This document shows, piece after piece, positions 34,717 through 45,786 of a stretch of DNA of 64,000 bases (positions are counted from its first letter, which is position 1; each line of letters begins with the position of its first letter). Source of the DNA: Fennellomyces sp. T-0311 (Eukaryota; Mucoromycota; Mucoromycetes; Mucorales; Lichtheimiaceae); contig JALLLT010000031.1 of the NCBI GenBank assembly GCA_025266875.1, forward strand, positions 463,627 to 527,626, in the 5' to 3' direction. Under the pieces are notes generated by a model that saw only the letters and a program-made list of their open reading frames with translations, ran no database searches and was not told the origin of the DNA. The position numbers and the translations under genes were made by a program.

Positions 34717-35873
34717 CTAGTAAGGGATGGGCCAAAGTAATCGACTATACCAAGGGCGGGACCCCACCACTTCTTCGTCCCTTGTTCCAGCACCTTCTCT
34801 ATTGCTGGTCGTGCCTACAGCAATCGTCGGTGCTTCCACTCTGTCCTCCGAAGTGGTGGTTGTGTTTTCCGTTTCAAAAATTTTGTTGGTGATGTGTTGG
34901 CCTCTTGCATGTTGGTTTCGTGGACGATAATAATAATTTTCCCATGTCTGACTCCGAAGACTCCAGTTGCCGTGTGTCTTGATTGTTGTTTTGTCAACTC
35001 CTTGTTCTGCCGCCTTGGTGCTTGCCGCCGCTCGTGTCGAATGTGGCTTAAAGATGTCTGTGTTTACGCCTGCTTGTTTCAGGACCTGTTTCACCCAGTT
35101 CGCTACCGTGCTTGGTCTGCATGAATGTGGGCGATGGTTGATATGTGACAGGAACATGGTGTGGTCCTCCGGAAGATTCGTTCGCAACTGGCTTGTTCTC
35201 CTGCACCAAACGTACAGTGCTTGACTGGGCAAATCTCTTCATCTCTCAGGGCACCAATTTTTGTTGTTTTAATCTGGGCTTCCTTGGGCTCCCGTGCCGC
35301 TACTGTCACTCCCCACAATCTTGCGTTGTCATCATGTTCGAACTTGGCATCTCGATGTTGTAACCCGCCAACCTCTGACCTTGGTCGCCACATGGTAGAT
35401 AGGCAAAGTAGTATGATGGCTTTTTTCTGTAAAACCTCCAATTCCATCGTCTGTGGGTCACCCCAGGTACGAACCTCCTTGATGACCATGGCTACATCCC
35501 ATATTTCTCGCGAGAAGTTTGGCTCCCGACAGGTACTACGTCTCTTCGCTGCAAAAAACTGACTGATCAAATCGTGGTTCGCAATTGGGGGTTTCCAGGG
35601 GTATGTGACTCTGAACACTGACGTGATCGATGAACGTATCCCATTCAGGTAGTCGTATGACAAATGTTCATGCTGTACTAGGAATTTTGCCACTTGCCCC
35701 GGATTATATGCCTCTGGATCAAGTCCTGGTTCTTGTTCTTTGCACCATGTTGCATATTTCCGCCAGTACCGATTGTAATTTTTCTTGGTCGAAGAACGAG
35801 TTGCCCTTGTCAGATAGTTCACTACTTCGTCATCCACTTCTTGTTGTCTCCTCGCCGTTTTGATAATCGCCAT
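34717..35873 (-). pseudogene. DIRS tyrosine recombinase, frameshifted
   Basis: From an ATG at 35873 (MAIIKTARRQQEVDDE) the frame gives an N-terminal SAM-like region (NYNRYWRKYATWCKEQ) and a core with KKAIILLCLSTMWRPRSEV, whose Arg is the first catalytic residue. Near 35225 one base shift moves the frame to SQALYVWCRRTSQLRTNL, FKPHSTRAAASTKAAEQGVD and IKTHGNWSLRSQTWENYYY, carrying the His/Arg box and the Tyr-containing end. This enzyme integrates the DIRS circular intermediate. Dead by frameshift. Confidence 0.82.
34763..34860. other. DIRS internal complementary region
   Basis: The first half (CCACCACTTCTTCGTCCCTT... up to about 34801) is the complement of 34571-34610. The second half (TTGCTGGTCGTGCCTACAGC... 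up to CCGAAGTGGTGG) is the complement of about 42770-42825. The junction at 34801-34803 defines the true element ends. The match in the second half has one mismatch (TTCCACT against TTCTACT). Confidence 0.85.
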
Positions 35874-37269
35874 GCGATAAGGGTCAGTTTCTTGGTGATC
35901 GGCATCATCAGTGGTTTGTGGCTCGTCTGCCGTAGTACCATTGGCCACCAAAACTGCGTTGGCCAACAAGGTGTCACCAAGATCGCATGTTCTACTTGTT
36001 CCATCTTGAATTTGTGTATTGTTTTTGGAATCAAACGCCATGGTGGGTGTAGAAATAGGCCTCGTTTCGGCCATCGCTGTTGAAAGGCATCCGTTGCTGT
36101 TGCTCGCCCGTCCGGTTGCAGACTCCAGAACGTTGGTAGGCGCGTATTGTCCCTTGTTGCGAACGCATCTATTGTCAATGGTCCCCAACGGTTCATAATC
36201 TTGTTGAACCACAGTCGCGGTAGCTTCTATTCGTGTACTGGTTTCTGTAGCCTGCTGAGCCTGTCGGCTGCCTTGTTGTCTACTCCTGCGATATGTCGAT
36301 ATTTCACCTTGATGTTGTATGTCAAGCACAAGTCGTTTATTGCCACCGCCAGTTCTTGTAGGGAAACTGATGCCGTTCCTCCTGCTTTTCCTGCATACTT
36401 CAGCGCCGTGACGTTGTCGGAATGTATGAGTAATGTTTTGCCTTGAAATCTTGGGGCATGAATTTCCAAACAAATCAATATTGTCTTGAGTTCTCGAACA
36501 TTGATGGACGACGTCTGGTCTGTGTAGTCCCAATATCCTGCGAACTCGCCTATTGAGGATGTGATTCCCCAACCGGAGTTTGAAGCATCGACTTGTATGG
36601 TGCATGCGGGTGCTTCTTCTGGTGGGCGATGGATCGGCAATCCATTTCGCGTTGTTGCCCTTTTGAGCCACCAATTCAATTCCTCTTGTGCTTTGGCCGA
36701 CAGGATGCAGTTGGCCTCCCAGTTGTACCGGTGTTTGTGTAAACTGTTTGTCAGGGAACGTTGCAGGTGCTGTATGTGAAGTAACGCATCTCCAATAGCT
36801 GGTATCATTGCCGTAATTTTCCCCAGCATCACTGCTATCCATCGACATGAAAACGTGTTCTTCTGTGCCTGTTTGATCCTTGTTGACAACTTCTTCATTT
36901 TCTCGCCTGGGACCTTGATAGTCATGTTCTTGGTGTTGAACTCGAATCCCAAAAAGGTTTGGATGTGCCTCGGTTCTAGCTCTGTTTTCTTCCAATTGAT
37001 CAAGAATCCACACTTTTCGAGGTGTGTAATCGTGATTGTCATTGCCTGCTCCATTTCCTTCCGTGATTTTGCCAGTATGCATATATCGTCCAGGTAGTAT
37101 ACCAATCTGAGTGCTGGTGATATCTGGCCACTCCTTAAAGGTTCTAGCGCATATCGCAGTAGTTTTGACCATACCCGTGGGGACGAGGCTGTTCCGAACG
37201 GTAGCGTCTTGTAGCAGAACACCTGGCCTTTGTGTATAAAGGATAGGTACTTCCTGGATGAAGGGTGGA

Positions 37270-40200
37270 TAGGGATCGTCATTCACGGATCCGAAACGGA
37301 TCGAGGTAGATCCGGATCCGTTTCGTTTAAAACGGATCTGCTCATTTGGAATCCGGATTAGGATCCGGATTATAAAATGGAATCCGGATCCGTTTCGTAA
37401 AAATCCGGATCTGATCCGAAATCCGAATAGTAAGAACAAGCTTCGAGAGAGATCAACGCTTCGTAGAAGGACAAATTAAAAGTAAGTGTATACGCTGATG
37501 TTTTTTATTGAATTAGCAGATGTTATATAGTACAGCAGTCGAAAGCAGCGAGAAAAAAGGAAGAAAAGAGTAGGAAGAAGAAAAAGAAAGGAGAAAGCGA
37601 AATAACACTAAGTGTAACGATGGGGAAGAAAATAAAAACAGATAAGGGTGGCGGGAGAGCAGAATGGCAGAAGCATTGAAAAGTGTTTGTAGGGAAGAAG
37701 GGGAGTTAAAGTAAAAAAGAAAAGTGACCGTTGTAATGAGCACATAAAAAAAGCTTTTTACAACCACGCACAATCCCCAGCTTGCTGTTATTCTTCTCCA
37801 AAATACTTGCTCCACGAATCGAGTAGGACACTTGCTTCGAGTTTCCTGCTACTGAGTCGGTTTCGCTCACTTGGGATGTAGTGCTTTGCGCGAGAGAAAA
37901 GGCGTTCGGATCCCGTTGACGATGCAGGAATCGCCAAGTACCTGCGTGCCATCAGCCCTAGCTCCTGCCAATTGTTCACCTCCCGTTGCCAATACTCTAA
38001 AACGATCGAGTTGTTCTCCCATCACTCTCGTCAGTGACGGTGTTAGCAGCAGCGTATTTCTCCAGCTGGTCAACGTTCGACCTCTTCTTCTTGATCAAAG
38101 CGTCTGGGTTGACCATGCTTCTTTCTTGGCTCTTGGACGGCTTGTACGATTGCCATGTATGCTCCACCATTTCTATTGCGTCTGCCCGGTATTCACCCCA
38201 GTTCTCGTCCTCCCACCATTCGTACTTGAGGCGTGGGTCCATGGCAGTAGCAACGGCGTACGCATGACCGTCAGCCTTGCAATAGTAGCCCTGCAACTTT
38301 TCCCAGCCGCACTTAGCTGCTTGCACCAATTCAGGCCAGGTCTAAAAAGTATGATGTAAGTATATGGCATGGGATGACAGTCCTTGGCACGTATATCGAC
38401 TCACCTTCTTCCATTCTCTTTGGTATGCTTCGAGTTTCCCTAGCAACCGGTTATAGGCAAGGATAACCAAGTTCATGGTTGCATAGGACGAACCAGACAG
38501 CAATGGGGTCATTCTTGCAAATTCATGGAGCAGTTCGGCCATCTTCTCCAGACATTGCCATTCATAGTCGGTCAGATCGTACTTCTCAAGCCCTGCGATA
38601 TTTCGGCATGTACTACCATACGAGCGCTTGACTGTAAGCGCCCTCTGGATCATGCTATAGGTCGAGTTCCAACGAGTACGAACATCGAGGATCAGCTCAC
38701 GGCGGTCTTCAGTCTCGACTTCGGTGATATCGGCATCCTCATTGTCCATGCTTTGCGGTTGATGGCCTACCACCTTGAATGAGTTCCGGTATTGCTCCAG
38801 TCTTTGTGGGGATGCCCTGATGGCTACGATTCCTTTACGCAGCTTACGCAACGTCTCGCCTAAGGTAAGTCATATTATAATTAATATGGAGGTGCACGTC
38901 CCTGGTCGGTTTTTCTCTTACCTGCGCTGATAGTAATAGGCTCCTCTGTAGTCTGCAACGCTTGCTCTTCATCATCGTACGCCTCTGCTCCCAGTCCCTC
39001 GTGCAGAATTGCCTGTGCAGCCAAATTGATGATATGTGTAATGCATGGGATACGATTTTCCTTGGCATCAAAGATGTCGGATCCGACCAGAAACTGCAAT
39101 TCAACAGCCATCGTATCCATGTTGGATGCATTGTCTGCCGTCAGGAAAAAGGGCGTCGACAACAGGTCCCACTCGTTCAAGACGTTCATGAAAGCGCCTG
39201 CCATGTTCGCACCGGTGTGTGGTCCATTCAGAAGCTGAAGGCCGATGGCAACAGATTGCTGCTTCCATTCTTCATCGATCCAATGGGCTGTGATACCAAG
39301 GAACGGGACTCTCCATTCGCTCGTCCAAGCATCGACAGTGTACGAAAGGTACGGCTGACTTTTCAGGATACCATCCATACGGCTTCTGTAAAGCTGGTAC
39401 ACGTCGAGCAAATCACGGGAGATGGTGGTGTCACTGGGGAGCTTTATGTGGGTGATACTCGGAGCGGATTGCACGAGATTCAGCAACCTTTGGAAGTATA
39501 CGTTCTTGACAATGGCGAATGGCAATGCCGCAGACACAATGAACAGGCAAAGCAGTCTGCGGAAGAGCTCGGGATCGAAAGGCTGGAAGCTCGCCGTGGC
39601 GTTTGACAGGTACCCATGGAGCGTATTTCCCTGTGGTGGTGCATTGCGGGCCGTGTCCTTGTTAACGCCATGTTTGGACAAGTGTTTGGTCAATCCAGTA
39701 GTTGTTCCCTTCGGATCCTTGAAGCGTACACCGCAGAGTCCCTTGCCCAGCGGGTATTGGCAGTGGAAGTACGTGATGGCTGTCGTAGCGTCTTGCTTCG
39801 CCTCGAACCACTGGTACACCCAGCTTTTGCGTGCTTTTACCCCTTTTCTGGTGGCCTGGTCTTGGCTCGAAGTAGGCGCAACAGAATCAGCCTCATTGCT
39901 GGTGTCATTGTCTTCGTTTTCGAAATCAGTCGACATGGTGGAAAGCTGGCGGTCGATGGACATAGAGCTGCCCTCTCGCTCGTTCATGGAAGAGTCCTAA
40001 AGGAAATGATGAGAATATGTTAGAGCAGGTAATTCAGGATGTACTTATTGGCAGCACAGGACAACTTACTTCTTGGGCGAGTACGTTATCATCACGCGTA
40101 GTTGAAGTGCGCTTACCGAGGATAGAGAAAGCTGGTGGATTCATCGTAAAAGTTGGATGCCTGTTGGGAGGAATTATGTCAGTAAAGAAGGTATGTGATT

Positions 40201-41349
40201 GAGTGCACGAAAGAGGATGCAGTTGTTGGATGTAAATGCAAAGTCTCATACCGTAGTGAGGAACAGTAATAAAAAGAAGTGTATTCTACTTTCAAACAAA
40301 TTGCTCTTGAGACTTTATATAACTTTGTTCAACTTAGTTTTTATGAGCCATTGCCGATATTACGGATCAGCTAGGTATAACCTGATGATAGTGTTCTTCC
40401 GGTATGCCATAAGATAGCTATCATCCTTCGGAAGAAGTCGCACAAAGGTTATCATGAAGATCGGGTTGAGTATTTCCTAAAACATACAACCCTTTTACTA
40501 AATTGAGCAGCCTACCGCGATCGGAGTCTTCCGAATGGTCAATGTTATCAACGATAAAACGGTTTGCATGATAGAGCTCAGCATTCGCGTATGGTGAACG
40601 AGCAACTTACGGATCGTAATAGATCGCGAACCTGCCTTTAGCATATTGTTCCGGCCATGTATATACTACATCATATCCCCGAAAGCACTTCTATCTCCTT
40701 TCCAAAAATACTTTAGCTTGATTACCATCGGCATGATAACGACACCACTGACTCTGGAATGAAACGGCTAACAATCGTAATATCGCTGCACAAGGAGCAC
40801 ATAAGGCTACACACTCATTATCTTCTGTATCATCGACAGAGAGCTTGGATGGATACAACTCTCGCCGAACACGCGAATGCATAATAATTAACAACGCCGC
40901 TCGCAAGCCAGAAAGCCCTCTACTTTTTTCACTGTAGTTTACGATCCTTATTACCGCCCATTATAATTCAACCTTCCATCCCGTAGTTAATTTCGCTACA
41001 GCATCACAGCAGATTATGCGATGGCGCACGTCTTTTTTTTAATAAACCCTTCTCTTTTATATTGCTCTCTACTCAAAGTAACGGAATACGTTTATGTTAT
41101 ATTCGCCTTATATATTCTTCAACACTTTTAACAATGCTGTAATTACCAAGTCAACGACAAATTAGCCACGTAAAATAAAACGGATCAACCAGATCGATCC
41201 GGATTGCCACCTTCAGATCCGTTTTCAATCCGGATCGTCAAAAGCTCAATCCGAATCCGTTTCGATCCGTGAAAGTACTAATCCGAATCCGTTTCGTTTC
41301 AATTCGAAACGGAACGGATCGAGCAATCCAGATTTTATGCAGAACCCTA
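37270..41349 (-). mobile_element. hAT element with 8-bp target duplication, nested in DIRS
   Basis: AGGGTGGA flanks both sides (37262-37269 and 41350-41357). Removing the element and one copy restores the DIRS reading frame ...LVPIHPSSRKYLS exactly. Ends TAGGGATCG... and, from the other strand, TAGGGTTCTGC... share TAGGG and a nearby CAT. Subterminal zones (37280-37425 and 41178-41340) contain many copies of GGATCCG/CCGTTTCG motifs in both orientations. One transposase gene lies on the minus strand. Confidence 0.9.
37788..39987 (-). pseudogene. hAT transposase with BED finger, probable frameshift before the C-terminus
   Basis: Exons 38922..39987, 38405..38859 and 38341 downwards, phases closing for the first two introns. 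Order: acidic N-terminus; a zinc-BED-like finger (FHCQYPLGKGLCG ... TKHLSKHG); RNase H-like core with PYLSYTVDAWTSEW (first Asp), FFLTADNASNMDTM (second Asp), RIPCITHIINLAAQAIL; KLRKGIVAIRASPQRL and LDVRTRWNSTYSMI (R-W box); and MDPRLKYEWW. The hAT C-terminal dimerisation motif WQELGLMARRYLAIPASSTG and SERLFSRAKHYIPSERNRLS lies at 37979-37788 but in a different frame, so a small indel near 38015 is needed, or an unrecognised intron. Without that the enzyme loses its dimerisation domain. Confidence 0.82.
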
Positions 41350-41861
41350 AGGGTGGATCGGAACCAAAGTGTAAGCATCCTTGATATCTAAGCGACATAT
41401 GAAGTCCTGAGGCTCGAGTATATCCTGCAGCGCAGGTATTCCTTCCATCTTGAAATGTTGAGGTTGTAGAAATCTGTTGATCATTTTGCAGTCTAAAATG
41501 GGTCTGTTCTTGTTCGCCTCTTGAATCGTAAAGAATGTGGACAGGAACCGTTAGTCTTGATCCGGGGATGGCTCTATAACTCCCGCCTTGATGAATTTGG
41601 TCACTGCTTGATCCACCATCTGCTCCTGCTCTGGTGTTCTGTGGATAGATTTCTTGAACCACGGTTGTGGTGTTGTTGCAAATTGAAGGCGATATCCCTC
41701 CGTTACCACTGATAGTGGCCACGGGTGATGAGTAAATTGTTTCCAATATGAGGCAAATTCTTTTAACCGACCTCCTGGTGGTATTCCATCGTCGGGAATC
41801 GAATATGCTTGCTGTTGTTTCTCTTGTGGTGGGACTATTGGTGTTAACAATTGCTGCTGTT

Positions 41862-42668
41862 TCACTGAGTCCCATTCTGTCGGTCGTTTGGGATGGACGT
41901 CTGTGGTTGGTGTTGCTGGCGGTGTCTCCCGAAAAAAGGTCTAGGTCGGAAACCTCCTCGGTCAAATCTTCCCCGTCCGTTGCCTCGGTCATTTGTGAAT
42001 CCTCGTCGTGCCATTCCCGTGCTCCGAAGGATTTGTTGGTCGTATCTTGCTTTTTCGATTCGCTGCACCATGGTCGTGTCAAACGCCAAGTCTTTGTGGA
42101 TATCGTCTTCTTCTTCATAATTCCGGACACTTGGTGGCAATCGAAGAGCTTTCGTGATGGTTGATCGTGCTTCCCTATCCTGTTGTTTGCTGGTCGCAAA
42201 CCCATAGACAGCCAAACGTCTCGCCTTTTCCATGACTTGGTGCAAGTCTTTTTCATCTTCATCGCTGCCTCCTCTTGTGAGTATGCGTTGGATTGCCTGG
42301 AATATGTCTGATGCTGCCCTGGCGGCTCCTCTGAGCCGCTCTGCATCCTTGTACTTTGCTTGTACTGTGCCAAAGGCTTCCACCCTGGCTTTTTTGAGTT
42401 CACCGATGTAGATCTTATTGACTGCGCCTTGTCGTGTCCAGATTCCGCCATCATAACGGGTGATGTCCCATCTAAACACTCTGAAGCTTTCTTCCAGTTC
42501 TGGGTATGAAGCTTCTTCCAGTTCTTGGATGATTTCTTGTGGTAAACCTGGAAAGGTGGTGTCTGTTTGGTGCTCTCGTTCGTTGAGTCTGATCTGAAGT
42601 CGTTCGGCCTGAGCCTCCAACTCCTGGATACGTCTTGCGAGTGTCTCTTCATTGTTTCCTGAATTCAT
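41862..42668 (-). CDS. DIRS Gag-like protein, 268 aa
   Basis: Open from the ATG at 42668 (MNSGNNEETLARR) to TGA at 41862. It begins with a coiled coil (about 5-30) and then has a helical central region with EEASYPELEESFRVFRWD and RGAARAASDIFQAIQRIL. It ends in an Arg/Gly-rich tail (RRGFTNDRGNGRGRF...) that could bind nucleic acid. No zinc knuckle. It is the first ORF of the DIRS element, and its 3' end overlaps the RT frame. The frame is open further upstream, but that part is the terminal repeat. Confidence 0.75.
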   Translation of the reverse strand: MNSGNNEETLARRIQELEAQAERLQIRLNEREHQTDTTFPGLPQEIIQELEEASYPELEESFRVFRWDITRYDGGIWTRQGAVNKIYIGELKKARVEAFGTVQAKYKDAERLRGAARAASDIFQAIQRILTRGGSDEDEKDLHQVMEKARRLAVYGFATSKQQDREARSTITKALRLPPSVRNYEEEDDIHKDLAFDTTMVQRIEKARYDQQILRSTGMARRGFTNDRGNGRGRFDRGGFRPRPFFGRHRQQHQPQTSIPNDRQNGTQ

Positions 42669-42825
42669 TGACCACGTTGCGCGGCTTAGAAAGAACTGAA
42701 TTGGAACATATAGAGGAAAAAATTTAATTATAAACGGAAAATAAAGCGCGGCTAGAAAGGCGTTAAACCACCACTTCGGAGGACAGAGTAGAAGCACCGA
42801 CGATTGCTGTAGGCACGACCAGCAA

Positions 42826-42960
42826 TTTTTGCTAGTTGGGACCATTTTTTGCTAGTTGGGGCCAATTTTTGCTAGATAGACTCAGCCAACTAGCAAATCC
42901 TATCTAGCAGCTCCAGAGACGCTAGATAGACCAACTAGATTTTACTTCTTCACTGCTTTT
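42826..42960. repeat. Left subterminal motif array of Harbinger 2 (right of the DIRS)
   Basis: Direct copies of TTTTTGCTAGTTGGG at 42826, 42844 and 42866, then GCTAGATAG/CTATCTAGC motifs in both orientations. Together with the copy at 34554 this is the array that the DIRS split. The counterpart on the right is 45668-45765. Confidence 0.8.
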
Positions 42961-42991
42961 TACGCACATCTTCTACCCCTTTTACAAGATC

Positions 42992-44221
42992 ACCATGCCA
43001 AAAACGTCTGATCGTCAATGGACCCTTTCCTAAGTCGATTTCGCGATCAAGCTTCGAATGCACCGTGAAATGGTCTTGCCCTATAGATCGCTTGAACGAT
43101 TGAAAGAAAAGAAGCACATCAGCGATCTATGTGCAATCAAGGCTGGAATTCTGGCGCATCGCTACCTCAATCCTTGTATCAGTATCCCTAAGCTCAAGCA
43201 TTCAAGAGAGTTTTTTTTTTCCTGGCCTGCCAAGACGTTTAGAAAGATTGTTCGTATGAACAAAGCATCGTTTCTAAAACTGGAGGCGATGATCAAGGAT
43301 CATCCAGGGTTTCATAGCAACTCGAAAAACGAGCAAGAGCCAGTGTGGTTACAGCTCGGTGTTACTCTTTCGCGATTGGCGCACGGAGGCACAGGCGCGT
43401 CAGTTGACCATATTGCTCGTGAATGGGAAATCGCTGATGGCACCGTCCCTTTATATATGCAGCGCGTTCTAAATGCGATTGAGACGCTTGAGAGGAAGTA
43501 TATTACATGGCCAGATGCATTGGAGCGCCAAAGAATATCTGCTAGAATTCTGGAGAAGCACAGGTTTCCAAATGTTGTTGGCTTTATTGACGGCACCCAT
43601 GTTATCTACTCGCAAAAACCAGGCGCCGATGGGAGCGCATATTTTACGCGAAAGTGCACTTACGCACTCAATGTCCAAGCCATCTGTGATGACCGTCTGA
43701 TGATTCGACAACTCAAATCAGGCCGTCCGGGTTCTGTTAGTGATTCAGTGGCCTACAATGATATGTCAATTGCAAGGCGCGAGCAAGATTATTTCTCTCC
43801 AGGCGAGTACTTGATCGGCGATGCAGGATACGCTTTGAGTACGAGGCTCTTAACACCATACAGAAAAAGTGCTACCAAAGGAAACGAACGCAACATTACG
43901 TTCAATTCATATATTGGGTCTGCACGAGTTGCTATCAAAAATACTTTCGGTATCTGGAAAAATCGCTGGCAATGTCTGAAGGGTATGCATGTTCAAGTCA
44001 GGACCAACGAACCGCGGGAGGATCAAAAAAAAGTATTGCAAGTCATCGGCTGTACAGCAATTCTTCATAACTTTCTACGAATTGAAAACGATGACTGGCC
44101 TAAAGAAAAAAAGCTTCCACCACCACCAAGTGAAGATGAAGAGGCTGGAATAAGCTCAAGCTTGCCAGCATCACAATGGAGGGAGGCCATTAACGATTTT
44201 GTATCTTTCCAATATGAATAA
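42992..44221 (+). pseudogene. PIF/Harbinger transposase 2, early nonsense and altered catalytic residue
   Basis: The ATG at 42992 (MPKTSDRQWTLS) is followed by TAA at codon 13, in frame with a long ORF from the ATG at 43058 (387 residues). The ORF has HARBI1-type features: a DNA-binding-like region with LGVTLSRLAHGGTGASVDHI, then PNVVGFIDGTHVIYSQ (first Asp), EYLIGDAGYALSTRLLTPY (second Asp) and a position ARVAIKNTFGIWKNRWQCL where the family Glu is expected but a Lys is read (one G-to-A change). Unlike Harbinger 1 and 3 it has no introns. The reading frame is long but the enzyme is probably inactive. Confidence 0.82.
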
Positions 44222-44398
44222 GGTTACTTTTTATTTTCACAATAAATCATCAGCAAAGAAAGTTTCCAAAACTTCTTGGACTTTATCCATGCCCATTCCA
44301 GATTTAAGAAGATCACCGACGAGATTTGCCTTGATTGCAAGCTTACGTAGGTAAATTTCGTCACTATGCTTCTCTTCCTCCCGATCAAACCGAAATTG

Positions 44399-45623
44399 TT
44401 AAGTATCCTTCTCAATGTTCAACCGTTTTTCTTCCAGCTCAAGACGTCTAGCCTCCAAGTTCAACTGATCAGTTTGAACGTCAACGTATGAGCTTGCAAA
44501 ATCACGCTTTCTGGTCCGTTTCGGTTCATCGTCATCATGCATAATTGGTGTTTCCGTTCTCGAACGTGCTTGTCTTCCAGTTACGATCGGTTCATCAGCT
44601 GTCAATTCATCAGTTGGCTCAACAGCTGCTGCTTCTTCATCCCTGATACGTTGAACGTAAGCGTCGGGATCATCCACAAGCTCATCTAGATCCTCCGGTT
44701 GATGATAGCTAGGACGCTGGGACAAACTGTTCGCTTCGGTCAGTTGACCAGCTGCTTCGTTGGGAGTTTCCAAGTCTGCTGAAGAATGAAGAGGAGCTAA
44801 AGTAGATTGCTGGACACTGCCGAATTCTCTTTCAGCTACTGTAACTACGTTGTGCTTGAACTCGAATAAGTCGAACATGTCTTCGAAGAAAGGGCACTCA
44901 TATTCCTTCCTTTGCACAATGAGCGTCAGTCCAGCCTTTACGTGGGTTTCTGTTAACCCGTATCCAGTTCCCCTCTTCATGGCATCCAGTTCGTTTTTAA
45001 ACTTCCTCAGATATCCAGCGAAGCGATTGCCGGCTGATTTTTCGTCCCAAAGAATGTAATTATTGGGGATGTTGACTTTTTCATTGACGTACTCGGCAAG
45101 TTGGTTATGCGCATCGTTTTTTTTCAGGCTTTGGCTACCAACTGGCTTGCCACTTGCCGCACTTCCTGTAATCAATTTGAAATTGATAGGGACCTGTAGC
45201 CACTCAATCATTGCTTGGTAGTGTGCTCGAATGGTGCGATTATAGGCGCTCAGCTTTTTCTTCTGACCGCTCGCTTTCTGCGCATCATCCTGCGCATCAT
45301 CCTCGGGATTCACATCCTCCTCCTCAAAACGAACCCTGTCATTCTACTTTCAATATTTGGAAACAAACCGCGAAATAAACTTTCTTCGACAGTAAACAAT
45401 ACCTTTTCTGCTTACTAGTAGACTTACGACGAGCAGCAGGTTTAGCGCGCTTATTAGAAGAATCTGGAGAAACAGCAGCATTGGATGCACTGACAATGGT
45501 ATAAGTTAATTGTTCTCGGCATGCCTCGGAAATGGATCATTCGTTTGAATCCAACCTTGAAGCAGAGTGTCTTGCCGAGTGTTTGCGAGAATTAGTCGCA
45601 TTTTGTTTTCGGGTTTGCGCCAT
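44399..45623 (-). pseudogene. Harbinger 2 ORF1 (trihelix/Myb-like), with a TGA in the first exon
   Basis: The main exon 45313-44399 encodes 304 residues. A trihelix/Myb-like region (TIRAHYQAMIEWLQVP, NNYILWDEKSAGNRFAGYL and KFKNELDAMKRGTGY) is followed by an acidic middle, a basic nuclear-type patch EPKRTRKRDFASSY and a C-terminal coiled coil LNLEARRLELEEKRLNIEKD. A Lys/Ser-rich first exon starts at an ATG at 45623 (MAQTRKQNATNSRKHS) and is broken by an in-frame TGA about 30 codons in. The intron joining the two (about 45320-45410) could not be placed with certainty. The gene is convergent with the transposase; it would provide the DNA-binding partner. Confidence 0.65.
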
Positions 45624-45667
45624 GACGAGGATGAATTAAGCGTAAAAAAGATATATCAAGCAGAAGA

Positions 45668-45765
45668 TCTCAACTAGCAAAAAATAATCCCAACTAGCAA
45701 AAATGGACCCAACTAGCAAAAATTTCCCAACTAGCAAAAATTTCCCAACTAGCAAAAATTAGGGC
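45668..45765. repeat. Right subterminal motif array of Harbinger 2
   Basis: Five copies of CCCAACTAGCAAAAA (or one base different) spaced about 18-22 bp, all in one orientation and complementary to the left array. Confidence 0.85.
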
Positions 45766-45786
45766 TCAACTTTGAAACCCCCTAAT

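Larger units (their letters stand above)
35822..41865 (-). pseudogene. DIRS reverse transcriptase/RNase H, split by hAT and two nonsense codons
   Basis: The frame opens upstream of 41865, overlapping the end of the Gag ORF. It reads GRLKEFASYWKQF...GYRLQFATTPQPWF, hits TAA at 41551-41553 and continues in frame with RPILDCKMINRFLQP and RLDIKDAYTLVPIHP, where the hAT element is inserted. It resumes at 37269 with SSRKYLSFIHKG, LVYYLDDICILAKSRKEM (RT catalytic YLDD), TFLGFEFNTKNMTI, RNase H signatures TIQVDASNSGWGI, NVRELKTILICLE and LLIHSDNVTALKY. TAG at 36227-36229 replaces a probable Trp. The frame then goes on with RWGPLTIDAFATRDN to 35822. The order and motifs are those of DIRS1-like polymerases. 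Confidence 0.83.
34571..42825 (-). mobile_element. DIRS-like tyrosine-recombinase retrotransposon, containing a hAT insertion
   Basis: Inverted terminal repeats: about 80 bp around AAGTGGTGGTTTAACGCCTT at 34605-34685 are repeated as a perfect complement at about 42695-42775. An internal complementary region at 34763-34860 joins the complement of the extreme left end to the complement of the extreme right end, the hallmark of DIRS elements. ORFs on the minus strand are Gag-like, RT/RNase H and tyrosine recombinase. It interrupts the TTTTTGCTAGTTGGG array of Harbinger 2. There is no target duplication, as expected for the class. Confidence 0.88.
34529..45783. mobile_element. PIF/Harbinger element 2, containing DIRS and hAT insertions
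   Basis: Terminal inverted repeats AGGGGGTTTCAAAGTTGAGC at 34529 and its complement ending at 45783, each followed inward by several direct copies of TTTTTGCTAGTTGGG. AAT flanks both ends (34526-34528, 45784-45786). It holds a transposase gene on plus (42992-44221) and an ORF1 on minus (44399-45623), convergent as in the other Harbinger elements here. A DIRS retroelement of about 8.25 kb sits inside the left subterminal motif array. Without it the element is about 3 kb. Confidence 0.87.

Noticed and set aside
35103..37439. 778-codon open frame on the minus strand
   Set aside because: Its upper part overlaps the DIRS RT/RNase H out of frame and hAT end sequence; only about 35873 down to 35230 is meaningful (tyrosine recombinase).
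41246..42652. 468-codon open frame on the minus strand
   Set aside because: A shadow of the DIRS Gag and RT frames; composition is unlike a protein and the motif-bearing frames are the other two.
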